The translations under genes were made by a program, and so were the position numbers. A stretch of DNA of 64,000 bases from JAUSIF01 sp040901465. Its GTDB lineage: Bacteria > Pseudomonadota > Alphaproteobacteria > Rhizobiales > Xanthobacteraceae. Positions 16,068 through 24,178 of this stretch are shown piece by piece; the stretch's first letter is position 1, and each line of letters begins with the position of its first letter. A model generated the notes under the pieces. The model made no database searches, was not told where the DNA came from, and worked only from the letters and a program-made list of their open reading frames with translations. The stretch covers positions 16,527-80,526 of the forward strand of contig JBBDYN010000048.1 of NCBI GenBank assembly GCA_040901465.1, written 5' to 3'.

Positions 16068-17398
16068 GCGCGACGACACTCAATATACTTCTGGCTGTCT
16101 TCCTGCTTGCAGCCAACGGCTTCTACGTCGCGGCCGAATTCGCGCTGGTCAAGTCGAGGGGATTCCGCATCGATGCGATGGCAGCCCGCGGGCGTTTTGG
16201 CGCTCGCCTCACGCAGAAAATACTGAAGAACGTCGAGGCCTACCTCGCCTGCTGTCAGCTTGGCATCACGATGGCTTCGTTGGGTCTCGGTTGGGTCGGC
16301 GAGCCGACGGTGGCCGCTTTGCTGACGCCGATTCTCACCCCGCTTGGCATGCCGGAACCCGCGTTACATCTGACCGCGTTCCTCGTCGGTTTCCTCGTGT
16401 TCTCGTCGCTGCACATTGTTGTCGGGGAGCAGGTGCCGAAGACATTGGCGATCCGCGAACCGGAGCCGGTCTCGCTGTGGATCGCCTACCCGCTCCACAT
16501 TTCGTTCCTTGTCTTCTATCCGCTGAATTGGGCGCTCAACAACGCATCCCGTGCGATCCTCCGCATGCTTGGCGTCAGGGAGGCCACGAATCAGGACATC
16601 CTCACCTACGGCGAAATCGAGGGCTTGGTTAACGTTTCGGCGGAGCATGGCAACGTAGAGAAGACTCAGGCCGAACTCATCCAAAACCTCTTTCGCTTCG
16701 GCGAACTCGAGTTGGCCGACATAATGATCCATCGTACCAACATGGTCGCGATCAACGGCGACGACCCGCCGGAAAAGATTGTCGCCGACGTACTGGCCGC
16801 CCCCTATACGCGGCTGCCGCTTTGGCGCGGCACCCCCGAAAACATCGTCGGTGTCTTGCACGTGAAGGATCTTCTGCGCGCGCTCGCCGCTGTTGAGGGC
16901 GATGTCAGGCTGATCGACATCGGATCGCTTGCACTGCAACCCTGGTTCGTGCCGGATAGTCGTCCGCTGACGAGTCAGCTGCGCGCCTTCCTCCGCCGCA
17001 AGACGCATTTTGCGCTCGTCGTCGACGAGTATGGCGAGGTGATGGGCCTCGTCACGCTCGAAGATATTCTCGAGGAGATCGTCGGCGACATCTCCGACGA
17101 GCACGACGTCGCCATGACCGGCGTTCGGCCGCATGCCGACGGGTCGGTGACGGTCGACGGCAGCGTGCCGATCCGCGACCTGAACCGCGCCATGGAATGG
17201 AGCCTGCCCGACGAGGAGGCTACGACCGTCGCCGGCCTCGTCATCCATGAAGCGCGGCTGATCCCGGAAGTGGGCCAGACCTTCACCTTCCACGGCTATC
17301 GCTTTCAGGTGCTGCGCAAGAACCGGAACCGCATCACCTCGCTCCGCGTGATGCCGCTCACGCGCAAGGACGCGGCCGCACCGGGCCGCGCGGCGTGA
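16064..17398 (+). CDS. HlyC/CorC (CNNM-like) family transporter
   Basis: 444 residues with the standard order: DUF21/CNNM transmembrane domain (about residues 1-200, NGFYVAAEFALVKSRGFRI and CQLGITMASLGLGWVGEP), a pair of CBS motifs (about 215-345, ending HFALVVDEYGEVMGLVTLEDILEEIVGDI), and a C-terminal CorC_HlyC domain (about 355-435). Members are linked to Mg2+ or Co2+ efflux and haemolysin-like annotation is historical. It starts at an ATGA overlap with aroB. Its stop is immediately followed by the stop of the convergent bolA gene with no spacer. Placement after aroKB is common in Hyphomicrobiales. Confidence 0.9.
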   Translation: MSATTLNILLAVFLLAANGFYVAAEFALVKSRGFRIDAMAARGRFGARLTQKILKNVEAYLACCQLGITMASLGLGWVGEPTVAALLTPILTPLGMPEPALHLTAFLVGFLVFSSLHIVVGEQVPKTLAIREPEPVSLWIAYPLHISFLVFYPLNWALNNASRAILRMLGVREATNQDILTYGEIEGLVNVSAEHGNVEKTQAELIQNLFRFGELELADIMIHRTNMVAINGDDPPEKIVADVLAAPYTRLPLWRGTPENIVGVLHVKDLLRALAAVEGDVRLIDIGSLALQPWFVPDSRPLTSQLRAFLRRKTHFALVVDEYGEVMGLVTLEDILEEIVGDISDEHDVAMTGVRPHADGSVTVDGSVPIRDLNRAMEWSLPDEEATTVAGLVIHEARLIPEVGQTFTFHGYRFQVLRKNRNRITSLRVMPLTRKDAAAPGRAA

Positions 17399-17665
17399 TC
17401 ATTCACCCGGCGCCCGCGCTTCGATCGCGAGCGCATGCAGACCCGCGGCGATTTCGCCTTTGAGCAAATCGTTCACGGCGCGATGGCGCTCGACGCGGCT
17501 CTTGCCGCGGAAAGCCTCGGCTTCCACCACGACGCGCACGTGCGTGGTCTTGCCGGGCACGGCACCCGCGTGGCCGGCATGCAGGCCGCTCTCGTCGATA
17601 ACGTCGAGCCGCGACGGCGTCAGCGCCGCCGCGAGGTTGTTTCGGATTCGGTCAACCATACCCAT
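17399..17665 (-). CDS. BolA family transcriptional regulator / Fe-S related protein
   Basis: 88 residues. The sequence from MVDRIRNNLAAALTPSRLDVIDESGLHAGH through THVRVVVEAEAFRGKSRVERHRAVNDLLKGEIAAGLHALAIEARAPGE is a full BolA domain, including the conserved SxxHAGHA-type loop and the helix RVERHRAVNDLL. BolA proteins pair with monothiol glutaredoxins in Fe-S and iron homeostasis and can bind DNA. It is convergent with the CorC gene (stops abut) and divergent from the J-domain gene 113 bases away. The alternative start MGMVDRI is used here; the Met two residues later is equally possible. Confidence 0.93.
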   Translation of the reverse strand: MGMVDRIRNNLAAALTPSRLDVIDESGLHAGHAGAVPGKTTHVRVVVEAEAFRGKSRVERHRAVNDLLKGEIAAGLHALAIEARAPGE

Positions 17666-17778
17666 ATTATTCGCCTGGCATCACATCACGGATCGCGTCA
17701 ACGTGGCGGCAAGGTACTCATGCTAGGCAGGGTGCCGGGTTCCTTGTCCCGCCGCAAACTCCCGATCATAATCCGCCG

Positions 17779-18408
17779 ATGAAGTTCGACTCTCCCTTGT
17801 TCGACCGCATCCGCGTCAAGCGCGAGCCGAAGCAGCCGGCGAGCGCGAACGTGCCTGTTTGCCAATGGGCGGGGTGCGGTCGTCCCGGCACGCACCGCGC
17901 GCCCAAGGGCCGCGGCCGCGAGAGCGAGTACTGGCGCTACTGCCTCGACCACGTGCGCGCCTACAACCACTCGTACAATTATTTCGCCGGCCTCTCGGAC
18001 GACGACGTGATCGCCTACCAGAAGGAGGCGCTCACCGGCCATCGCCCCACTTGGCGCATGGGCATGAACGCTTCGCGACGCGCAGGCGGGGCGCCATCCG
18101 ACGAGCACTCGGGCCGCGGCGCTGGCTTCACCTGGCATGACCCGTTCGGATATTTCGGCGGAGCCGGCGAAGGCGGACGGCCGCATCCGGAAGTTCCCGA
18201 GGGGCGCACGGTACGCAACGCCGAGCGCAAGGCGTTCGAGGCGCTCGGTCTCGAAGTCGACGCCAGCGCCGCTGAGATCAAGGCGCGTTTCAAGGAACTC
18301 GTGAAACGGCACCATCCCGATACGCATGGCGGCGACCGCTCCTTCGAGGACCGCCTGCGCGCCGTGATCCAATCCTATAACTACTTGAAGACCGTCGGAT
18401 TCTGCTGA
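17779..18408 (+). CDS. J-domain (DnaJ-like) protein with C-terminal J domain
   Basis: 209 residues. The C-terminal about 60 residues are a J domain: KAFEALGLEVDASAAEIKARFKELVKRHHPD, with the essential HPD tripeptide for stimulating DnaK ATPase. The N-terminal part has a Cys/His-containing segment (VCQWAGCGRPGTHRAPKG...YCLDHVRAYNHSYNYF) that may bind zinc. This architecture (J domain last) is typical of a group found next to cobS in Bradyrhizobium-like genomes. The specific client is unknown; the neighbourhood suggests an association with cobaltochelatase but this is inference. The start ATG at 17779 fits the N-terminus MKFDSPLFDRIRVKREPK. Confidence 0.85.
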   Translation: MKFDSPLFDRIRVKREPKQPASANVPVCQWAGCGRPGTHRAPKGRGRESEYWRYCLDHVRAYNHSYNYFAGLSDDDVIAYQKEALTGHRPTWRMGMNASRRAGGAPSDEHSGRGAGFTWHDPFGYFGGAGEGGRPHPEVPEGRTVRNAERKAFEALGLEVDASAAEIKARFKELVKRHHPDTHGGDRSFEDRLRAVIQSYNYLKTVGFC

Positions 18409-18588
18409 GAACGTCGCCCAATTCGCAACAATCGCTTGCATCGGCAAAGGGTTAAGGCTGCCTAATCGCTCGCCTTTCGCGCCGCCCCGTGTTTCTGCTA
18501 ATTTTTGCCCTATATCCGATCGGCCATCCCGATTTAGCTTTGCCCTGAACGAATCACGCCTCGGCCGTTCCGGGGCCACGGAGCGTCA

Positions 18589-19575
18589 ATGATCGCGCCT
18601 GCCCTGCAAATCCCCGGTCCGCCCGACATGAAAGTGTCGGTCCGTCAAGTATTTGGCCTCGACGTCGACATGGATGTCCCGGCCTATTCGCAGACCGAGG
18701 AGCACGTCCCCGATCTCGATCCGGATTATGTCTTCGATCGCGACACCACGCTCGCGATCCTGGCCGGCTTTGCCCATAACCGCCGCGTGTTGATTGCCGG
18801 CTATCACGGCACCGGCAAGTCGACCCACATCGAGCAGGTCGCCGCGCGGCTCAATTGGCCCTGCGTGCGCGTGAACCTTGACAGCCACATCAGCCGCATC
18901 GACCTCGTCGGCAAGGACGCGATCATCCTCAAGGAAGGCTTGCAGGTCACCGAATTCCGCGACGGCATCCTGCCCTGGGCGCTCCAGCGCAACGTCGCCC
19001 TCTGCTTCGACGAGTACGACGCCGGCCGGCCCGACGTCATGTTCGTGATCCAGCGCGTGCTGGAAATTTCCGGCAAGCTCACGCTCCTCGACCAGAACAA
19101 GGTGATCCGCGCGCACCCGGCCTTCCGCCTGTTTGCGACCGCGAACACGGTCGGGCTCGGCGACACCACCGGCCTCTACCACGGCACCCAGCAGATCAAC
19201 CAAGGCCAGATGGACCGCTGGTCGATCGTGACCACGCTCAACTATCTGCCGCACGACAAGGAAGTGGATATCGTGCTGGCCAAGGCGCCGAAGTACCGGA
19301 CGACCGAAGGCCGCGACCTCGTCTCCAAGATGGTGCGCGTCGCCGACCTCACGCGTTCGGCCTTCGTCAATGGCGATCTGTCGACCGTGATGAGTCCGCG
19401 TACCGTCATCACCTGGGCGGAGAACGCGGAAATTTTCGGCGATATCGGTTTCGCTTTTCGCCTCACGTTCTTGAACAAGTGCGACGAGCTTGAGCGGCCG
19501 CTCGTGGCCGAATTCTTTCAGCGTAGCTTTGGGCGCGAGCTTCCCGAATCGACGGTGAACGTCGCGTTGTCCTGA
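18589..19575 (+). CDS. cobS: Aerobic cobaltochelatase subunit CobS
   Basis: 328 residues, a MoxR-related AAA+ ATPase. Walker A is visible in LIAGYHGTGKSTHIEQVAARL (around residues 65-80) and Walker B in VALCFDEYDAGRPDVMFVIQ. CobS, CobT and CobN form the aerobic enzyme that inserts cobalt into hydrogenobyrinic acid a,c-diamide in cobalamin synthesis. cobT follows after a 3-base gap, so they form one transcriptional unit. cobN is not in the window. The 180-base upstream region shows no B12-box-like element that I could recognise. Confidence 0.96.
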   Translation: MIAPALQIPGPPDMKVSVRQVFGLDVDMDVPAYSQTEEHVPDLDPDYVFDRDTTLAILAGFAHNRRVLIAGYHGTGKSTHIEQVAARLNWPCVRVNLDSHISRIDLVGKDAIILKEGLQVTEFRDGILPWALQRNVALCFDEYDAGRPDVMFVIQRVLEISGKLTLLDQNKVIRAHPAFRLFATANTVGLGDTTGLYHGTQQINQGQMDRWSIVTTLNYLPHDKEVDIVLAKAPKYRTTEGRDLVSKMVRVADLTRSAFVNGDLSTVMSPRTVITWAENAEIFGDIGFAFRLTFLNKCDELERPLVAEFFQRSFGRELPESTVNVALS

Positions 19576-19578
19576 TCG

Positions 19579-21471
19579 ATGTCGATTCCGAACACCGGCA
19601 AGAGCAAGGCTCAAGAAGCGCCGGCCGAGCCGTTTAAGCGGGCGGTCGCCGGCTGCGTGCGCGCGATCGCCGGCAAGCCGGAGCTCGAAGTCGCCTTCGC
19701 CGCCGAGAAGCCCGCCATCGGCGCCAACCGCGTGCGGCTCCCCGAGCCGCCGCGGCGCATGACCAAGGGCGACGCCGCGATCCTGCGCGGCCACGCCGAC
19801 TCGATGGCGCTGCGCCTCGCCGTCCACAATCCGGCGATCCACAAGCGCATGTTGCCCGAGGGCAGCACCGCCCGCGCCGTGTTCGAGGCGGTCGAGCAGG
19901 CGCGCATCGAGGCAATCGGCTCGCGCCGCATGCAGGGCATTGCCGGCAACCTCGCCGCCATGCTCGAGGACCGCTATCACCGCGCCAATTATTCCGAGAT
20001 CGCCGACCGCACCGACGCGCCGCTCGAGGACGCGCTCGCCATGATGGTGCGCGAGCGGCTGACCGGGCTCAAGCCGCCGCCCGCGTCGCGCAAGCTCGTC
20101 GATCTCTGGCGCGGCTATGTCGAGAGCCGATCCGGCCGCGAGCTTGACCGACTCGCCGAAGAGATCGACGACCAGCGCGGCTTCGCCGAGGCGCTGCACG
20201 AACTCCTCACCTCGCTCGACATGGGCGAGGAGCAATTTGCCGATCGTGACGAGGAAGGCGGCGAAGACGAGGACCAACAGAATCTGGAGGATGCAAACGA
20301 AAAGAGCGCCGCTGAGGGCGAGGATTCGGCGGAAGGCACTTCGCAGGACGAAGCCAAGCTTGCCGCCGACGACACCTCGGATGCCGCAACTGAAGCCGAG
20401 GAAGCACCCGCCGCGGATCGCCCCGAGGATTTCGATTCCGCCGACGCGCGCGACGCCTCGGAGCCCTGGCGCCCCCGCCGGAGCGGCGCCAATGAGCCGC
20501 GCGGCCCGGACTATCGGGCCTTCACGACGCGCTTCGACGAGACGATTGGTGCGGAGGACCTTTGCGATCCGGAGGAGCTCTCGCGACTGCGTTCCTATCT
20601 CGACAAGCAGCTTCAGCATTTGCAGGGCGTCGTCGCCCGCCTCGCGAACCGGCTGCAGCGGCGGCTCTTGGCCAAGCAGAACCGCGCGTGGGAGTTCGAC
20701 CTTGAAGAAGGCATGCTCGATCCGGCGCGGATTTCGCGCGTCATCGTCGATCCGTTCCAGCCGCTTTCCTTTAAGCGCGAACGCGACACCGACTTCCGCG
20801 ACACGGTGGTGACGTTGCTCCTCGACAATTCCGGCTCCATGCGCGGCCGGCCGATCACGGTCGCCGCTACCTGCGCCGACATTCTCGCGCGCACGCTCGA
20901 GCGCTGCGGCGTGAAGGTGGAAATTCTCGGTTTCACGACGCGCGCCTGGAAGGGCGGCCAGTCGCGCGAGGCGTGGCTCGCCGCGAACAAGCCCGCCAAC
21001 CCCGGCCGGCTCAATGATCTGCGCCACATCATCTACAAGGCCGCCGACGCGCCCTGGCGGCGCGCACGCAAGAACCTCGGCCTGATGATGCGTGAGGGTC
21101 TGCTGAAAGAAAACATCGACGGCGAGGCGCTCGACTGGGCGCACAAGCGGCTCTTGGCGCGGGCCGAGTCGCGCAAGATCCTGATGATGATCTCCGACGG
21201 CGCGCCGGTCGACGACTCAACGCTCTCGGTCAATCCCGGCAATTATCTCGAGCGCCACCTGCGCTACGTGATCGAGGACATCGAGACGCGCTCACCGGTG
21301 CAATTGATCGCGATTGGCATCGGCCATGACGTCACGCGCTACTATCGCCGCGCGGTCACGATCGTCGATGCCGAAGAGCTCGGCGGCGCCATGACCGACA
21401 AGCTCGCCGAACTGTTCGACGATCAGGAAGTGCCGGAGCCCCGCCGCATGCGCAGCGGGACCCGCCGATGA
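19579..21471 (+). CDS. cobT: Aerobic cobaltochelatase subunit CobT
   Basis: 630 residues. The N-terminal half is the CobT domain; the middle (about residues 210-310) is strongly acidic and low in complexity (Glu/Asp/Ala/Ser-rich), and the C-terminal about 220 residues are a von Willebrand A-like domain with the MIDAS signature LLLDNSGSMRGRP (DxSxS). CobT complexes with CobS to form the chaperone-like ring that drives CobN. It ends in an ATGA overlap with the phytase-like gene. Its opposite strand carries an 852-codon open frame that is only a composition artefact. Confidence 0.96.
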   Translation: MSIPNTGKSKAQEAPAEPFKRAVAGCVRAIAGKPELEVAFAAEKPAIGANRVRLPEPPRRMTKGDAAILRGHADSMALRLAVHNPAIHKRMLPEGSTARAVFEAVEQARIEAIGSRRMQGIAGNLAAMLEDRYHRANYSEIADRTDAPLEDALAMMVRERLTGLKPPPASRKLVDLWRGYVESRSGRELDRLAEEIDDQRGFAEALHELLTSLDMGEEQFADRDEEGGEDEDQQNLEDANEKSAAEGEDSAEGTSQDEAKLAADDTSDAATEAEEAPAADRPEDFDSADARDASEPWRPRRSGANEPRGPDYRAFTTRFDETIGAEDLCDPEELSRLRSYLDKQLQHLQGVVARLANRLQRRLLAKQNRAWEFDLEEGMLDPARISRVIVDPFQPLSFKRERDTDFRDTVVTLLLDNSGSMRGRPITVAATCADILARTLERCGVKVEILGFTTRAWKGGQSREAWLAANKPANPGRLNDLRHIIYKAADAPWRRARKNLGLMMREGLLKENIDGEALDWAHKRLLARAESRKILMMISDGAPVDDSTLSVNPGNYLERHLRYVIEDIETRSPVQLIAIGIGHDVTRYYRRAVTIVDAEELGGAMTDKLAELFDDQEVPEPRRMRSGTRR

Positions 21472-22493
21472 GGCTGGGCCCGCGCCCGCTCGCATTCGCT
21501 CTTGCTGGTTTGATCGCTCTCGCCGCGGGCCCGTCCGCGCCACTCGCGCAATCGCGCTCGCGTGCGCCGGAACCAATCAAGGTAACCGCGACGGCGATCG
21601 ACCGGTTCAGTCGCAACGAGCCGGACCAACGCCGCTTCGGCGCCCTCGAGTTTCGCGGCGGCCTCGTGCTCGCGTCCGAGACCGAGCGCTTCGGCGGCCT
21701 GTCCGGATTGAGCATCGAGCCCGACGGCCAGAAATTTCTCGCGCTTTCCGATCGCGGCAACTGGGTGCGGGGGCGCATTCTCGTCAACGGCGACCGGCCG
21801 ACCGGGATCGCCGATGCTGAGCTCGCACCGGTGCTCGGCGCGAACGGCCGGCCACTCGCGAGTTCCGGCTGGTACGACACGGAGGCTCTCGCCCACGATG
21901 GCGGCACGCTCTATGTCGGCATCGAACGCGTGCAGCGGCTCGTGCGTTTAGACTACGGCAGCGACGGGCTCGCCGCCCGCGCCCGCACGCTCGCGACCCC
22001 CGCAGGCATCCGCGAGCTTCCGAGCAATCAGGGAATCGAGAGTCTCGCCTTCGTGCCAAAACCTTTGCCGCTCGGCGGCACGCTGATCGCGCTCTCCGAG
22101 CGCGGGCTTGACGCCAACGGCAACATTCGTGGCTTCCTGATCGGCGGCCCCTCGCCCGGCACTTTCAGCGTGAAACGCAGCAACGATTTCGACGTGACCG
22201 ATGCGGCACTGACGCCCGACGGAAATCTCTTGATCCTGGAGCGTCACTTTTCGTTTTTGCGGGGGGTCGGCATGCGCATTCGCCGCGTGCCGCTTTCTGA
22301 CGTGAAGCCCGGCGCGGTTCTGGAAGGCACCGTCCTGATCGAGGCCGGCAACGCGCATCAGATCGACAACATGGAAGCACTCGCCGCGCACCGGAATGCG
22401 GCCGGAGAGACGATTCTCACGATCCTATCCGACGATAACCTGAGCAGGCTGCAGCGGACGCTGCTCTTGCGCTTCGCAATCGTGGGGGATTGA
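21468..22493 (+). CDS. Secreted esterase-like / phytase-like beta-propeller protein
   Basis: 341 residues with a signal peptide (LGPRPLAFALAGLIALAAGPSAPLAQS). The body matches the esterase-like activity of phytase family: FRGGLVLASETERFGGLSGLSIEPDGQKFLALSDRGNWV near the N-terminus, then YDTEALAHDGGTLYVGIER, NQGIESLAFVP and QIDNMEALAAH, each with the acidic residues that bind calcium in propeller-type phytases. The substrate is unknown. It overlaps cobT by ATGA and could be translated from the cob mRNA, but a functional link to cobalamin is not evident. It ends eight bases before the convergent rpmB gene. Confidence 0.85.
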   Translation: MRLGPRPLAFALAGLIALAAGPSAPLAQSRSRAPEPIKVTATAIDRFSRNEPDQRRFGALEFRGGLVLASETERFGGLSGLSIEPDGQKFLALSDRGNWVRGRILVNGDRPTGIADAELAPVLGANGRPLASSGWYDTEALAHDGGTLYVGIERVQRLVRLDYGSDGLAARARTLATPAGIRELPSNQGIESLAFVPKPLPLGGTLIALSERGLDANGNIRGFLIGGPSPGTFSVKRSNDFDVTDAALTPDGNLLILERHFSFLRGVGMRIRRVPLSDVKPGAVLEGTVLIEAGNAHQIDNMEALAAHRNAAGETILTILSDDNLSRLQRTLLLRFAIVGD

Positions 22494-22494
22494 G

Positions 22495-22509
22495 GCCGGC
22501 TCAGCCGGC
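22495..22509. terminator. GCCGGC inverted repeat between convergent genes
   Basis: GCCGGC (22495-22500), TCA, GCCGGC (22504-22509) form a perfect 6-bp stem with a three-base loop. The TCA is the complement of the rpmB stop codon. With no T-run it is a weak candidate for a shared bidirectional terminator between the phytase-like gene and rpmB. Confidence 0.3.
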
Positions 22510-22788
22510 GGCGGTCGCTTTGGCGATCTGACGCTTCAGATCGCGCGCTTTCAGCGAAAGCTCGCCCTCACGCGCCTTCAGAAGAAATGCGTCGAGGCCG
22601 CCCCGGTGGTCGATCGACTTCAGCGCGTTCGTGCTGATCCGCATGCGTACCGAGCGCCCGAGCACGTCGCTCTGCAGCGTTACCCGGCAAAGGTTCGGCA
22701 GGAAGCGGCGCTTGGTCTTGATGTTCGAGTGGCTCACCTTGTGGCCGACGAGGACCGTCTTACCGGTGAGCTCGCAACGCCGCGCCAT
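22501..22788 (-). CDS. rpmB: 50S ribosomal protein L28
   Basis: 95 residues, the longer alphaproteobacterial form of bL28. The sequence starts MARRCELTGKTVLVGHKVSHSNIKTKRRF and continues with LPNLCRVTLQSDVLGRSVRMRIS, typical L28 with one Cys in the N-terminal segment. It is a structural protein of the large subunit. The gene is monocistronic; rpmG (L33) is not adjacent. It diverges from the DUF3108 gene across a 265-base intergenic region. Confidence 0.97.
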   Translation of the reverse strand: MARRCELTGKTVLVGHKVSHSNIKTKRRFLPNLCRVTLQSDVLGRSVRMRISTNALKSIDHRGGLDAFLLKAREGELSLKARDLKRQIAKATAAG

Positions 22789-22984
22789 GATCTAAATCCT
22801 TTGCGCAATACCGTGAACCGCGCGGCCAATGCCGCCACGCTCGCCGATGCTATTCGAGGGCGAGGCACCTCATAGTCACACCGTCGGCGAGCGTCAAGCA
22901 GGCGGCGCCGGGTCACAGTTCCGGCGCATTCACCAATCACGGGGAGTTTTGGGTCGGAGCCGCCAACCAATCGAGCTGACGCGC

Positions 22985-22990
22985 TATAAT
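22985..22990 (+). promoter_or_regulatory. Candidate -10 element upstream of the DUF3108 gene
   Basis: A perfect TATAAT occurs 64 bases before the ATG of the DUF3108 gene in the otherwise GC-rich divergent rpmB gap. No good -35 hexamer lies 16-18 bases upstream, so any promoter would rely on an activator or another element. Confidence 0.35.
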
Positions 22991-23053
22991 AGCATTCGCC
23001 ACCCCGTGCCGGGGCGGCTATTTCCGCGGCGATCGCGACAAGGTGCTACGAAG

Positions 23054-23884
23054 ATGGCCCGACCCACGCCCTTCATCGCTCTGGCCAGCATCCTCGTTGG
23101 CACCCTCGCGGCCGCGGCCGACGGCAATCTTGAGGCGCGCTACACGGTCACCTATACGGGCGTTACCATCGGGCAGGGTGCCTTCGTCGTGGAAATTTCC
23201 GACGAAGGCTATTCTACCGCCGGCAGCGCCATGGTGGCCGGTCTCCTGAAAATCGTGACTCCAGCCAAAGGCACCGCCGCCGCCCAGGGGCAATTCCTCA
23301 ACGGCAAGGCTGTGCCGCTCAATTATTCCGTCAGTTCGGAGAACAAGGAGCGCTCCGAAGAAATCCGCCTCGCCGGCACCGCCGGCGTCATTCGCGATCT
23401 CGTCGTCCTGCCCGCGCGGCAGGACGGCGACAGGGACCGCGTACCGATCACGGACGAGCACCGCGTCGGCGTCGTCGATCCGATGAGCGCGTCGCTCATG
23501 CCCGTTCCCGGCAACGGCGACCTCGCCGGCCCCGATGCCTGCAATCGCACGATCCCGATCTACGACGGGCGCTCGCGCTACGATCTCGTGCTGAACTTCG
23601 AGCGCACCGATACCGTGAAAGACGTCAAGGGCTATTCCGGCCCAGTCGCCATGTGCCGCGTCACGTACCGGCCGGTCGCCGGCCACCGCGCCAATCGCAA
23701 GCAGGTCAGGGAATTGAGCGAGAACAGGGAGATTTTCGCCTGGCTCGCTCCCGTGGCGGGCACGCGCGTGCTCGTGCCATTGCGCGTCGCGATCGGCACC
23801 AAGATCGGCACCTTCATCATTCAGGCCACGCATTTTTCCAGCGAGCCGAAGACGCGCGCCGCGGTGAACCCGGTCACGCGCTGA
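23054..23884 (+). CDS. DUF3108 domain-containing periplasmic protein
   Basis: 276 residues from the ATG at 23054 (MARPTPFIALASILVGTLAAAADG), which is a clear signal peptide; the frame extends upstream but those codons lie in the intergenic region. The DUF3108 body follows: EARYTVTYTGVTIGQGAFVVEISDEGYSTAGSAMVAGL, and later YDGRSRYDLVLNFERTDTVKDVKGYSGPVAMCRVTYRPVAGH. DUF3108 proteins are predicted periplasmic beta-rich proteins of unknown function. The gene order rpmB (divergent)-DUF3108-helicase is conserved in Bradyrhizobium-like genomes. No assignment of activity is justified. Confidence 0.87.
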   Translation: MARPTPFIALASILVGTLAAAADGNLEARYTVTYTGVTIGQGAFVVEISDEGYSTAGSAMVAGLLKIVTPAKGTAAAQGQFLNGKAVPLNYSVSSENKERSEEIRLAGTAGVIRDLVVLPARQDGDRDRVPITDEHRVGVVDPMSASLMPVPGNGDLAGPDACNRTIPIYDGRSRYDLVLNFERTDTVKDVKGYSGPVAMCRVTYRPVAGHRANRKQVRELSENREIFAWLAPVAGTRVLVPLRVAIGTKIGTFIIQATHFSSEPKTRAAVNPVTR

Positions 23885-24178
23885 TCGATCGGACGCAGCC
23901 GCGCCCGCCATCGCCGTTGTCGGGCGTTCAGACTGCAAGTATTAAGACATCGCAGCGAGATCGTGATAGAGCCGCCGAGGCAATCATACGGTTCGTGGTG
24001 ACTCACGCCTTGCACGCAACATCTAGCCGTGAACGAATCTCGAAACACGCTGAGTCAGCGATTCGGGCGCGATTCGTTCTGACCGTGTTCCAAACCTTTC
24101 CAAATTTCGTCGGATCGTCGCGCGAGCGTCGCAATATGATACAGAAGGCAGGGCGATACCGCCTGTAACCGCGTCTTG
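23885..24178. other. 294-bp intergenic region before the SUV3-like helicase
   Basis: No gene is supported here. The region is less GC-rich than its neighbours. A TATGAT hexamer at 24135-24140 could be a -10 element for the helicase gene but has no good partner at -35. The helicase ATG at 24179 is preceded by an in-frame TTG at 24176. Confidence 0.5.

Noticed and set aside
18409..18588. A cobalamin riboswitch before cobS
   Set aside because: No B12-box-like sequence or matching stem arrangement could be recognised in the 180 bases upstream.
18586..21144. An 852-codon open frame antisense to cobS-cobT
   Set aside because: It mirrors the codon structure of two certain genes; the high GC content removes stop codons, and the product has no domain or plausible start.
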